Source of the DNA: Candidatus Zhuqueibacterota bacterium
GTDB lineage: Bacteria; Zhuqueibacterota; Zhuqueibacteria; Residuimicrobiales; Krinioviventaceae
NCBI GenBank assembly: GCA_003854995.1
Contig: RQOI01000087.1
Span: forward strand, 1 to 17,149
Direction: 5' to 3'
DNA: 17,149 bases
Part shown: positions 7,168 to 15,769 of the stretch, in pieces
Position numbering within the stretch: the first letter of the stretch is position 1
Layout of the letters: each line of letters opens with the position of its first letter
Position numbers and translations under genes: made by a program
The notes under the pieces: model-generated
The model's database searches: none
Told to the model about the DNA's origin: nothing
Seen by the model: only the letters and a program-made list of their open reading frames with translations

Positions 7168-7174
7168 CTCCATG

Positions 7175-7180
7175 CTCCCT
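7175..7180 (-). promoter_or_regulatory. Ribosome binding site deciding the glsB-like start
   Basis: On the minus strand AGGGAG lies 7 nt before the ATG at 7167 but only 1 nt before the ATG at 7173, so the downstream start is better placed. Confidence 0.6.
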
Positions 7181-7227
7181 TTTTTTGTTATCAGTTATTT
7201 ACTTGAATGAACTGCACCGCATCGAAA

Positions 7228-7243
7228 ATCAAAGAGCGTGCCA
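7228..7243 (-). promoter_or_regulatory. Sigma54-like -24/-12 element upstream of the glsB-like gene
   Basis: Read on the minus strand the sequence is TGGCACG, then CTCT, then TTGAT, against the sigma54 consensus TGGCACG-N4-TTGC(A/T). The -24 half is perfect and the spacing exact. The -12 half has GA instead of the usually invariant GC, which lowers confidence. A start about 12 nt downstream would leave a leader of around 50 nt before the gene. Confidence 0.25.
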
Positions 7244-7310
7244 TGATTATTTCAATTTGCTGATGCGTCTTTATCATCGCATCTGTCTATAGTTGATCGT
7301 TTTCAGCAAG

Positions 7311-8309
7311 TTACTTTTTCTTCGTGAACGCCTCATCAAAAACGCCGGCCGGGACAGGATAGTTCAGCGTCTTGAGAAAATCGCACGCATCTCTGGCGCC
7401 AAACTCGCGATCCATGTTCGGGTCCTCCCATTCCACGCTCAGTGGACCCCAGTAGCCGATCTTGTTGAGCTTGCGCACAATCGCATCAAAATCAACATCG
7501 CCCCGCCCCACTGAACAAAACTCCCAACCCCGTCCCTCCTCGCCGAAATTCAGATGCGATCCCAGTATCCCGTTGCTGCCGTTCAGCAGCACCACGCAGT
7601 CCTTCATGTGCACGTGAAACACCCGATCCCCAAATTCATCCAAAAATCGCACCGGATCGATCCCCTGCCACTGCAAATGACTCGGATCAAAATTGAATCC
7701 AAAAGCCTCGTGGTAATCCACCGCCGCCAAAGCCCGCCGAGTCGTCGGTATGTCGTATGCTATCTCCGTCGGATGCACCTCCAGCGCAAACTTGACGCCG
7801 TTCGCCTTGAACTCGTCCAAAATCGGCCCAAACAACGTCGCAAATCGCTTGTAACCTTCCTCCACCTCCGCCCAATTGTTCGGCGGAAATGAATAGAGCA
7901 AATGCCAGATCGGCGACCCCGTGAATCCCGGCACCACATCTATCCCCATATTCCGTGCCGCCTTCGCCGCCGCCTTCATCGACTCAATGCCAAACTGCCG
8001 TTTCTTCTCCGCATCCCCAGCTGCGGCAGCAGGCGCAAAACCGTCCGATCGACTGTCATTGTTCGGATCACACACCAGCTGCCCTGCCAGATGATTGCTG
8101 ATGGCCCATGTCTTCAAGCCGTACTTTGCCAGCATCGCATGCTTGTCGTCACAATACGCCTTGCTCTTCGCCCCTTCAAATACATCAAAATGATCTCCCC
8201 AGCACGCCAGCTCCAGCCCGTCATAGCCAAACTCTACCGCTTTCTGACAAACCTCGGCCAACGGCAAATCCGCCCACTGGCCCGTGAACAATGTTAATGG
8301 TCTCGCCAT
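7311..8309 (-). CDS. Sugar phosphate isomerase/epimerase-like TIM-barrel protein
   Basis: A 332-residue cytoplasmic protein of the xylose isomerase-like TIM-barrel (AP endonuclease family 2) superfamily. Typical elements appear in order: DGLELACWGDHFD (30-42), LEVHP (Glu177), NFDPSHLQWQGID (206-218, Asp209 and His211), HVHMKD (232-237) and LSVEWED (Glu293), which together supply the divalent metal site (Glu, Asp, His, Glu). Members isomerise or epimerise sugars, inositols or keto-sugars; the substrate cannot be read from sequence. It follows the Gfo/Idh/MocA gene by 24 bp with an AGGAG site before its ATG, so the two are one operon. Such pairs usually oxidise and then rearrange one sugar or polyol, which is my inference for this locus. 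Confidence 0.88.
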   Translation of the reverse strand: MARPLTLFTGQWADLPLAEVCQKAVEFGYDGLELACWGDHFDVFEGAKSKAYCDDKHAMLAKYGLKTWAISNHLAGQLVCDPNNDSRSDGFAPAAAAGDAEKKRQFGIESMKAAAKAARNMGIDVVPGFTGSPIWHLLYSFPPNNWAEVEEGYKRFATLFGPILDEFKANGVKFALEVHPTEIAYDIPTTRRALAAVDYHEAFGFNFDPSHLQWQGIDPVRFLDEFGDRVFHVHMKDCVVLLNGSNGILGSHLNFGEEGRGWEFCSVGRGDVDFDAIVRKLNKIGYWGPLSVEWEDPNMDREFGARDACDFLKTLNYPVPAGVFDEAFTKKK

Positions 8310-8333
8310 TGCTTTTCTCCTCTTCTTCCTGTA

Positions 8334-9518
8334 TTATCGATGAAATCTCTCCCACTTTTCCTTGCTCTTCGAACTCGCCACAACGGTCTCGATGAACTGC
8401 ATTCCCTCCAAACCATCATCCACAGTGGGAAAATCCCGCTCCAGCTCGCTCGCCTCCTCGCCCACCATTGCCGCCCGCATCGTCGCTATTGCATTCATGT
8501 AAATGTTCGCGAAAGCCTCTAAAAACGCCTCAGGATGACCTGTCGGTATCCGCGTCGCCCGCTTCCCAGCCTCACAAATATAACCGTTGCCCCGTCGCAG
8601 GATCTGCACCGGTTCCCCCTGCTGATAATAATACAAATAATTCGGATTTTCCTGATGCCACCGCAACGCCCCTTCCGTGCCCCACACCCGTATGTTCAAA
8701 TTGTTCTCCTCACCCGTCGATATCTGCGACGAATGCAGCACCCCCTTTGCCCCATTTTCATATCGCAACAGCACATTCACATCATCATCCAGCAACCGAC
8801 CGCGCGCAAAACTCGTCAAATCCGCCGATAACTCTTCGATATCCAGTCCCGTTATATAGTGCGCCAGATTCTCCGCGTGCGTTCCGATATCTCCCAAGCA
8901 GCCTCCTGCACCTGCCTGCTTCGGATCTGTCCGCCACGACGCCTGCTGCTGCCCCTCCAGCTCGATCCGCTTCAGCAGCCAGTCCTGCGGATATTCCACG
9001 ACCACCTTCTGCACTCGCCCCAGCTTCCCCTCACGCACCATCCACCGCGCATGCTTCACCATCGGATAACCCGTGTAATTGTGCAGCAGCGCAAAAACCT
9101 TACCCGATCGCTCCACCACCCTCTTCAACTCTAACGCCTCGCGAACGTCCATCGTCATCGGCTTTTCGCAGATAACATTAAATCCAGCCTCTAAGAATGC
9201 CTTTGCCACCGGAAAATGCCAGTTATTCGGCGTCGTGATCGAGACAAAATCTATCCGCTCTTCTGCTGACAACGCCAGCTCCGCTTCGATCATCTTTTCA
9301 TAATTGTCGTGCACCCGCTTTGCTTCCAGATTCAATATCCGCCCCATCTCGTGTGACTTGGCCGGATCAATATCAAACGCTCCGCCCACAATCTCCACCT
9401 GCCCGTCCAGCCGCGCCGCCTTCCGATGCACATCGCCGATGAACGCCCCGGGCCCTCCCCCAACCATCCCCATCCGCAGTCGCCGCGTCCCCGCGTCCGC
9501 CTTGCTTCCTTCTATCAT
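8334..9518 (-). CDS. Gfo/Idh/MocA-family NAD(P)-dependent sugar oxidoreductase
   Basis: A 394-residue two-domain dehydrogenase. The N-terminal Rossmann fold starts with MGMVGGGPGAFIG (16-28, dinucleotide loop) and includes VSITTPNNWH (92-101) and the conserved CEKPM (117-121, with the catalytic-pocket Lys119). The C-terminal alpha/beta domain has GDIGTHAENLAHYI (209-222), carrying the Asp210/His214 positions usual in the family. The class oxidises or reduces hydroxyl groups of sugars, inositols or glycosides using NAD(P). It is the first gene of the operon with the isomerase-like gene. AAGGAGG lies 4 nt before the ATG, one of the best ribosome sites in the window. The gene and its partner are markedly C-rich on the plus strand, unlike the efflux genes beside them. 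The specific substrate is unknown. Confidence 0.9.
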   Translation of the reverse strand: MIEGSKADAGTRRLRMGMVGGGPGAFIGDVHRKAARLDGQVEIVGGAFDIDPAKSHEMGRILNLEAKRVHDNYEKMIEAELALSAEERIDFVSITTPNNWHFPVAKAFLEAGFNVICEKPMTMDVREALELKRVVERSGKVFALLHNYTGYPMVKHARWMVREGKLGRVQKVVVEYPQDWLLKRIELEGQQQASWRTDPKQAGAGGCLGDIGTHAENLAHYITGLDIEELSADLTSFARGRLLDDDVNVLLRYENGAKGVLHSSQISTGEENNLNIRVWGTEGALRWHQENPNYLYYYQQGEPVQILRRGNGYICEAGKRATRIPTGHPEAFLEAFANIYMNAIATMRAAMVGEEASELERDFPTVDDGLEGMQFIETVVASSKSKEKWERFHR

Positions 9519-9582
9519 ATCTCCTCCTTCACGTTAATTCCTGCAGTCCTGCCAACACATGACCGCGCCGTCGCCGGCGGCT

Positions 9583-9600
9583 CTATTGAAACTATTGAAA
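9583..9600. repeat. Tandem 9-bp direct repeat upstream of the sugar operon
   Basis: CTATTGAAA occurs twice head to tail (9583-9591 and 9592-9600), about 65-80 bp before the oxidoreductase start. On the coding strand it reads TTTCAATAGTTTCAATAG. It overlaps a weak promoter-like pair (TTGATC, 17 bp, TAGTTT) on that strand, so it could be an operator. It could equally be a simple duplication. Confidence 0.35.
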
Positions 9601-9652
9601 AATGAAATAAAGATCAAGGGACAAAAGAATTATTTTTCAGTGGTACGTTAGC

Positions 9653-11191
9653 CTAATTCTCAAATGATTTTACGCCTCGCCGTTCCAGCAACGTTCCCTC
9701 TGCAACGTACAAGTCAATCAATGCATAGAGATAGGCCACCATGGCGCGAGTTTCATCGAGCTGACTGGCGGTATAATCGCGTTGCGCCAGCAGGACCAGA
9801 TAGTTTATCGATTTGCCGACGCGGAATTTTTCCAGCTCGGCTTGCAGACGTTTTTCCTGCAATTCACGCGTGACGTGGGTTGCCTCGATCTGCTGTCGCG
9901 CGCGGGTGATTTCTGCGTAGGCGGAGCGAATGTCCCACTGCACCATTTTCACCATATTGTCGACCGCCAACTCTTGCTGCTCGTGTGAGACTCGCGCCCG
10001 CGCGACCTGCGCCGCCGCTTGCCGGTTCGGTACTGGCAGCGCAAAATTCAAGCCGGCCGCGACTTCATAAAAGGGGCTGCTCATGCTGGGATAGGCGTTC
10101 TTGTCGAATGTCTCCGAATAAGAAGTTCTGCCCAGCGTTATGAAAAGATCCAGCTGCGGCAAGAGACCATTTTTTGTCCGCGCGACCTCGAGATCTCCCT
10201 TTTCCATTTCAAGTTCAGCCTGACGCAAATCGGGCCTATACAGCAGACCGAGCGAATCGTGCACAGAGACGGCATCCAGCGAATCTTTAGGTATGAACGG
10301 TTGATCAGTTGGAAAAATATAGGTCGACCAAAACGTCTCGGATACCGGATTCATCAGATAGAGAAAGCGCAGTCGCGCCTGCTCATGCTGACTCTGGGCA
10401 TCGATCAGCGCGCTCTTGCGCGCCGCGACTTCGGCGTCAACAGCGGCCAGTTCAAGACTCGGCAGCTTGCCGACAGCGACGCGTTCGAGTGATTCTTCCA
10501 GTTGCTGCTCGGCCAACTCGAGCGATTTTTTTTGAATGGTCATCTCCTCGCGGCTGAGATAGAGATCCCAGTAACTTTTTTCAATGTCAGCCACAACGCT
10601 TTCGGCAATGCCTTTGAGCTCAAAATCGGAGATATCGACATCCAGCCGCGCCCGGCGCAGCGCAGCCAGGTTCGCTTTGGTGCCGAATCCTCGCAAAAGG
10701 GATTGGGTGATCGTCAGATCAAAACCGCCAGCGTACTGGCTGGTATAAAGATTGGAGACAGATCCGGTCATGCCGACGCCCGCGGTTATCGTCGTGCCGG
10801 TCGGCAGCGTCTCCGCCAGCTGGACAGAGTAGTCAAAGCGCTTATCGCGAAGATCAAACGGCGTGCGGAGCGTTCCCAGTCGCCGGAGGGATTTGGATTC
10901 AGAACGCTGGCCAGTGACGCTCAGAAGAGGATCGAATTCGGCGCGAGCTTGTTGAACCGCTGTGGTGACGACTTGCGGGGTGAGACGCTGGATGGTGACG
11001 GTCGGATTGTTTTCCAGACCAAAAAGAATGGCATCCTGCAGCGCGACATTCAGTGTGTCAGCCACTGAATCAATGGCCCGCAGTTGAGTTCCGCCTGTCT
11101 CCTGCGATCTCACTATTGAAAAGAGAATCATTAAGGCCACGAAAATCAGACGAAAATCGAGGTCTCTGGCTCTTGTTCTGAAAACTTTCAC
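9653..11191 (-). CDS. TolC-family outer-membrane efflux protein
   Basis: The outer-membrane channel of the tripartite pump, about 512 residues. An N-terminal signal peptide (basic FRTRARDLDFR, hydrophobic LIFVALMILFSIV, cleavage probably near RSQ) precedes two outer-membrane efflux repeats. Each repeat has long coiled-coil helices, for example GIAESVVADIEKSYWDLYLS and EEMTIQKKSLELAEQQLEES in the first half and the matching VQWDIRSAYAEITRARQQIE in the second. The start is doubtful: a GTG at 11195-11197 overlaps the pump stop as GTGA but also overlaps the ribosome site, while the GTG at 11189-11191 lies 5 nt after AAGGAG. I use the latter. It is third in the operon after adaptor and pump. The exported compound cannot be deduced. 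Confidence 0.92.
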   Translation of the reverse strand: MKVFRTRARDLDFRLIFVALMILFSIVRSQETGGTQLRAIDSVADTLNVALQDAILFGLENNPTVTIQRLTPQVVTTAVQQARAEFDPLLSVTGQRSESKSLRRLGTLRTPFDLRDKRFDYSVQLAETLPTGTTITAGVGMTGSVSNLYTSQYAGGFDLTITQSLLRGFGTKANLAALRRARLDVDISDFELKGIAESVVADIEKSYWDLYLSREEMTIQKKSLELAEQQLEESLERVAVGKLPSLELAAVDAEVAARKSALIDAQSQHEQARLRFLYLMNPVSETFWSTYIFPTDQPFIPKDSLDAVSVHDSLGLLYRPDLRQAELEMEKGDLEVARTKNGLLPQLDLFITLGRTSYSETFDKNAYPSMSSPFYEVAAGLNFALPVPNRQAAAQVARARVSHEQQELAVDNMVKMVQWDIRSAYAEITRARQQIEATHVTRELQEKRLQAELEKFRVGKSINYLVLLAQRDYTASQLDETRAMVAYLYALIDLYVAEGTLLERRGVKSFEN

Positions 11192-11193
11192 GT

Positions 11194-14100
11194 TCACTCC
11201 TTGGCCTCTGAAAATCGCACTCTTTCAAAAATCGAATAAATGACCGGGATGAGGATGAGGGTTATGAGCGTCGAACTCATCAGTCCGCCGATGACCACTC
11301 GGGCCAATGGCGCCTGCGCTTCGCCACCCTCGCCAAGGCCAAATGAGAGCGGCAACAGAGCCAGCACGGTGGTCGTCGTGGTCATTAAAATCGGACGCAA
11401 GCGACGAGAGCCGGCCAGACGGATGGCCTCGTAGAGCGGCATATTCTCATTACGGCGCAGCTGATTGGTGTAATCCACCAGCAGAATCGCGTTATTGACG
11501 ACAATCCCCGCCAGCATGATGCAGCCGATGAATGCCTGCATGCTGAAAATAGTCTTGCTGAGGATCATGGTGAGCACAACGCCGATGAGTCCCATGGGAA
11601 TGGCAAACAACACCACCAGCGGATCGCGAAATGACTCGAATTGGCCGGCCATCACCATATAGACCAAAAAAATGGCGAGAATCAACCCGATCAGCAGTTC
11701 TCGGAACGCCTTTTGCTGTTCTTCGTAATCACCGCCAAACATGATGGCAAAATCCTTTGGTACAGGCACGCTCCGCAGCTCACGTCGGATATCACTGATC
11801 ACCGAACCCATGTCCCGACCGGTGAAATTCGCTTCGATCGTGATGATGCGTTCCTGGTCTTTCCTCTCGATACGAACAGGTCCTTCCTGGCGCACGGCCT
11901 GGACGACATTTCGAAGGATCACCTGTTCGCCGCGGTTGTTTATGACGATTAAATCCAGCAGCTCGTTCAGATCCATACGATCTTCTTCGCTCAGGCGCAC
12001 CAGAATTCTATATTGCTTGCCGCTATCACGATAATAGGAGGCAAACGTGCCGCCGACAGCCGTTTGCAGGGCTTCTCCGATTCGCGAGATGCCTAAACCG
12101 AGATCGGCAGCTTTTTGCCGGTCGATGCGGATGATCTCTTCCGGACTACCCTCTTCGCGACTGATTCTTGTGTCGGTGATGCCAGGCACTTTTTGGACGA
12201 TCTGATTGACCCGTTGCGTCAGTTGATGAGCGGTTTCCAGATCATAGCCGCGAATCTCAACTTCCACGCTGTTCGAGGAGGATGTACCCATGCGCAAGAG
12301 AAACAATCCCTGACCGGCGCGCGTGCGAATGGTCACGCCCGGCAGGTTGCTCAATTTACGCCGCAAGTCATTGGCGACATCTTCACTGCTGCGTCGTCGC
12401 TCCGCTCGCGGTACGAGCGTGACGCGCACCTCGGCTGTGTGTCCGCCGCTGGCGCGAAAACCGCCACCGCCAACGTTGGAATAGACATTGACGGCTTCGG
12501 GCACATTGTCGCGGACAATTTTTTCGACAGCCATCGTCGTCTGATCGATAAGTTCAAGACGACTGCCGACCGCCATCTCCAGATCGACGCGAACTTCACC
12601 TTCGTCCGCGGTCGGCATCAGTTCCACGCCGATGAGACGAACCAGGAAGAGCGACATGACAAACATGACAAAGACAGATATCAGCACTGTCTTTTTATGG
12701 CCGAGCGCCCACTCCAGCAGGCGCGAGTATCGCTGCTCCACTTGAAGAAAAAAACTTTCACTGCGGGCGTAGATTTTATGCAACCAGCTCTCTCCCTTTG
12801 TATGTTCCGGGGGCTGATAGTGCAAAAACCTGGATGACAACATCGGAATGAGCGTGAGCGCAACGAGAAGCGAGCAGAGCAACGAAAAGCTGACCACGTA
12901 GGCCATTTGCTGGAACATGATCCCTGACATACCGCGAATGAAGACGACCGGGAAGAACACGACAAGCGTCGTCAGGGTGCTGGCGATGATGGCCGAACTG
13001 ACCTCGGTTGATCCAAGCAAGGCGCTCCGAACGGACGGTTGCCCCGACTCCCGATGTCGGTAAATATTTTCCAGCACAACGATGGCGCTATCCACCAACA
13101 TGCCGATTCCCAGCGCCAGGCCGCCAAAAGTGATTGTATTCAAAGTGAATCCGGCAAAGTACATCAGGCCAAACGTCGCGATGATGGATATCGGAATGGC
13201 GGTCGCAATAATTGCTGTGCTGGAGATATTTCGCAAGAATAGAAATAGAATGACTATAGCCAGAAGGCCGCCCATCAGTATGGACTTGCCAACGTTGCTG
13301 ATAGACTGCTTGATGTAAATGGAAGTGTCAATAGTCGGCGTGATCTGAATTTGCGGAATATCTCGATTGATTCGCTCTATCTCGGCATTGACGCCCTCGG
13401 CGACCTTTACGGTATTGGCGCCGGACTGTTTGTTGATGGCAATGCGCAGCGACGACTTGCCATTGAGACGCACTATTTGTCGTATCTCCTCCCAGGAATC
13501 CTCGACATTTGCCACGTCCCTTATTTGAATCGGTACGCCGTTTCGCGTCGTGACCACGGTGTTGCGAATTTCATCAAGACTTCGATATTCGCCTATGGTG
13601 CGAACCAACACTTCGAGATTACCACGATCGTAGAGCCCAGCCGGAATATTGCGATTTTCAGATCGCAACGCTGACAGAATGGCATCAGTGGAGATGCCAA
13701 GCGCCTTCAATTTGGCCGCTCTTAAATCGACATGTATCTCCCGATAAAGTCCGCCCCGGATGTCCACCGCTGCAACGCCGGGGATCCGTTCGATTCGATA
13801 TTTCACCTGATCTTCGACAATCTGGCGCAGATCGAGCGGATTCAAATTACTCGAAATCCCCAGATGGACCACCGGAAAAGCAGACAGATCAAACTTGCGG
13901 ATCATTGGGCGGTTGATATCTTCCGGCAGCCGACCAAGCACTCGGTCAATTCGGTCGCGAATATCATTTGTCGCCACATCCAAATCCGTGCCCCAGTCAA
14001 AGAGCACCCGGACGGAACTTCGCCCTTCGGTGGACGATGAGGTGATTTCTTCCACGCCCTGAACAGCCGACATGGCCTCTTCAATCGGACGCGAGACCGA

Positions 14101-14283
14101 TTCTTCCATCTCCTGCGGCCCAACATTCTCGTATTCGGTGCTGACTGAAATTGTCGGATAGGTGATTTCCGGCATCAGATCAATGGACAGGCGACTGAAG
14201 GATACGAGACCAAGCGTGACAACGATTAAAAAAACGATCGTCGTGAGAATGGGGCGATGGATCGGTCCTTTGGCAATGTTCAT
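11194..14283 (-). CDS. RND-superfamily efflux pump, inner-membrane permease (AcrB/HAE1-like)
   Basis: A complete 1029-residue RND transporter. Both halves have the expected plan: a TM1 region at 11-30, a large periplasmic loop to about 330, TM2-TM6 between about 333 and 485, a second start at 530-550, a second periplasmic loop, and TM8-TM12 from about 863 to 1018. TM4 reads GIGMLVDSAIVVLENIYRH: Asp398 matches AcrB Asp407, but the neighbour is Ser399 instead of the second Asp. TM10 reads GIVVNNAILLVDY, with Asn930 where AcrB has Lys940. The proton relay is thus the single-Asp type common in non-proteobacterial RND pumps. It starts at an ATG overlapping the adaptor stop (ATGA) and ends overlapping the TolC-family gene. 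It probably exports hydrophobic compounds; the substrate is unknown. Confidence 0.95.
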   Translation of the reverse strand: MNIAKGPIHRPILTTIVFLIVVTLGLVSFSRLSIDLMPEITYPTISVSTEYENVGPQEMEESVSRPIEEAMSAVQGVEEITSSSTEGRSSVRVLFDWGTDLDVATNDIRDRIDRVLGRLPEDINRPMIRKFDLSAFPVVHLGISSNLNPLDLRQIVEDQVKYRIERIPGVAAVDIRGGLYREIHVDLRAAKLKALGISTDAILSALRSENRNIPAGLYDRGNLEVLVRTIGEYRSLDEIRNTVVTTRNGVPIQIRDVANVEDSWEEIRQIVRLNGKSSLRIAINKQSGANTVKVAEGVNAEIERINRDIPQIQITPTIDTSIYIKQSISNVGKSILMGGLLAIVILFLFLRNISSTAIIATAIPISIIATFGLMYFAGFTLNTITFGGLALGIGMLVDSAIVVLENIYRHRESGQPSVRSALLGSTEVSSAIIASTLTTLVVFFPVVFIRGMSGIMFQQMAYVVSFSLLCSLLVALTLIPMLSSRFLHYQPPEHTKGESWLHKIYARSESFFLQVEQRYSRLLEWALGHKKTVLISVFVMFVMSLFLVRLIGVELMPTADEGEVRVDLEMAVGSRLELIDQTTMAVEKIVRDNVPEAVNVYSNVGGGGFRASGGHTAEVRVTLVPRAERRRSSEDVANDLRRKLSNLPGVTIRTRAGQGLFLLRMGTSSSNSVEVEIRGYDLETAHQLTQRVNQIVQKVPGITDTRISREEGSPEEIIRIDRQKAADLGLGISRIGEALQTAVGGTFASYYRDSGKQYRILVRLSEEDRMDLNELLDLIVINNRGEQVILRNVVQAVRQEGPVRIERKDQERIITIEANFTGRDMGSVISDIRRELRSVPVPKDFAIMFGGDYEEQQKAFRELLIGLILAIFLVYMVMAGQFESFRDPLVVLFAIPMGLIGVVLTMILSKTIFSMQAFIGCIMLAGIVVNNAILLVDYTNQLRRNENMPLYEAIRLAGSRRLRPILMTTTTTVLALLPLSFGLGEGGEAQAPLARVVIGGLMSSTLITLILIPVIYSIFERVRFSEAKE
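11197..11202 (-). promoter_or_regulatory. Ribosome binding site inside the end of the pump gene
   Basis: AAGGAG forms the last two sense codons of the pump gene (Lys-Glu). It lies 5 nt before the GTG at 11191 and directly overlaps the alternative GTG at 11197, so it favours the downstream start for the TolC-family gene and indicates translational coupling. Confidence 0.55.
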
Positions 14284-15473
14284 GGCCGTCGCCCTCTCTT
14301 CTCGGCATCCGCATTCTCTTCTCTGCCATTCTCACCCTTCGGCAATAGCACCGGGCTGCCTTCCTCCAGAAGATGATGGCCTAGCGTGACCACAATGCCG
14401 CTCAACTCAGGCGAGACAATTTCGACCTGATCGGAGGTGACGATGCCGGTCTGAACGGTGATATAGTGGGCGATCGATTCATCCGGATTGATGCTGAAAA
14501 CCCCGTTTTCACCGCTGCGGTTCACGAGCGCAGTCGCCGGCACAATCTGCGCCGAGTCTTTCTCGGCAATTCGAACATTGACGCGGGCGAACATGCCAGG
14601 CTTGAGCAATGTTTTCTCGTTGGCAACTTCAACCTCCATCTGGGCGACGCGCGATGCCTGCTCCAGCATGGGCGCAATGCGCGAGACGCTGCCGAAAAAC
14701 TCTTCCGTCGGGAAAGCGTCCACAGTGACAACGACGGGCTGATCCTTTTCTATTCGGCCATAATCCCGTTCAATGATGGTCGTTCGCACGATGACAGAAT
14801 CAATGCCGATGATCGACACCACCGGAGAATTGGGGGCCAGCAAAGCACCCTCGTCGACGAAACGTTCTCCGATGAATCCCGATTCCGAAGCTGTCAGCAG
14901 CGTGTAGCTGAGTCTTATATGCGCAGATTTCAGCGATGCATCGCGCTGTTCAACTTGCGCCTGCGCAAGTTCATAGCGCGATTTTTGCGCGGTAAAATTG
15001 CTCACCGCAGCATCCAGCTCGGCCGGTGAGGCAATGCCTTTTTCCTGCAGCGACTCGACGCGCGCCTTTTCCTGGCTCGCTAGTTCGAACTGACTGCGCG
15101 CTTCGGCGAGTGACGCCTGCGCGATCTTGAGGTTCGCCTCTGCTTCGCGAACAGCCTGCTGATATTCAGCATCGTCGATGCGGGCGATAGTCTCACCCGC
15201 TCTCACCCAGTCGCCAATGCGCTTGCTGATATTGATGATTCGGCCGGCCACTTTGGGCGCCAGCACATATTGATAACGCGGGTAAACGGTGCCTGTGTAC
15301 TCGCGAACCTCTTGAATGGATCCGAAGAAGACGCTGTCAACCTCGACCGCGACAGCCGGACGAGAGGGCCCGCCGGATCTGCCGCTCTCACCACCCAGAA
15401 TGAGCGCTATGATACGCCACAGCATAAACGCGGCGAAGACAATGCCGATGCCAATGACAATTCTCTTTTTCAT
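14280..15473 (-). CDS. RND efflux periplasmic adaptor (membrane fusion protein)
   Basis: A 397-residue HlyD/AcrA-type adaptor. An uncleaved N-terminal membrane anchor (about 5-27, VIGIGIVFAAFMLW...) with no lipobox Cys leads into the first lipoyl half at VLAPKVAGRIINISKRIGDW (70-89). A long alpha-hairpin follows (about 105-190, rich in Ala, Glu and Gln, with the turn near LQEKGIASPAELD). The second lipoyl half is at LLTASESGFIGERFVDEGAL (192-211), and then come the beta-barrel and membrane-proximal domains (LLKPGMFARVNVRI). It connects the pump to the outer-membrane channel. It is first in the three-gene operon, and its stop overlaps the pump start (ATGA). The ribosome site (GGGA, 8 nt before ATG) is modest. 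No regulator gene is adjacent. Confidence 0.93.
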   Translation of the reverse strand: MKKRIVIGIGIVFAAFMLWRIIALILGGESGRSGGPSRPAVAVEVDSVFFGSIQEVREYTGTVYPRYQYVLAPKVAGRIINISKRIGDWVRAGETIARIDDAEYQQAVREAEANLKIAQASLAEARSQFELASQEKARVESLQEKGIASPAELDAAVSNFTAQKSRYELAQAQVEQRDASLKSAHIRLSYTLLTASESGFIGERFVDEGALLAPNSPVVSIIGIDSVIVRTTIIERDYGRIEKDQPVVVTVDAFPTEEFFGSVSRIAPMLEQASRVAQMEVEVANEKTLLKPGMFARVNVRIAEKDSAQIVPATALVNRSGENGVFSINPDESIAHYITVQTGIVTSDQVEIVSPELSGIVVTLGHHLLEEGSPVLLPKGENGREENADAEKRGRRP

Positions 15474-15650
15474 GCAAAAATCCCGTCTTTATAAAATGCT
15501 GTGGCGCGCGGCGTATTGCCTGGCCACTTTCAATCTTGAAAAAGCCTCTTCGGCGAGCACCGCCAAAAGCCGGCAATCACTTCACGACGAGCACATCGCC
15601 CGCCGACGAGCCCAAAACAAGAAAAATTTAATGTAATATAATGTACTTTG

Positions 15651-15664
15651 GATTCAGATGAATC
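15651..15664. promoter_or_regulatory. Operator-like dyad upstream of the efflux operon
   Basis: GATTCA-GA-TGAATC is a dyad with perfect 6-bp arms, about 180 bp upstream of the adaptor start and next to AT-rich promoter-like sequence. Efflux operons are often repressed by TetR- or MarR-type regulators that bind such dyads. That role is inference only, as no regulator gene is adjacent. Confidence 0.25.
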
Positions 15665-15759
15665 ATCAAATGTATTCCGGAGCGCGCGCTTACAATTTTT
15701 TACAAAATAGATCATTTGGTGCCACCATCACACAAATAGAGGCTACATTATTCAAATAA

Positions 15760-15769
15760 CGTTCGAACG
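15760..15769. promoter_or_regulatory. Perfect 10-bp palindrome CGTTCGAACG
   Basis: CGTTCGAACG is a perfect palindrome 22 bp upstream of the ATG of the decayed cold-shock gene. A related half (GTTCGAG) occurs at 15778-15784, 17 bp further on. It could be an old operator of that gene. The spacing does not fit the alpha-proteobacterial LexA pattern GTTC-N7-GTTC. Confidence 0.2.

Noticed and set aside
8468..9175. 235-codon plus-strand open frame antisense to the oxidoreductase gene
   Set aside because: A low-complexity Pro/Ser/Ala-rich product caused by the C-rich strand. The minus-strand gene has clear family motifs over the same bases.
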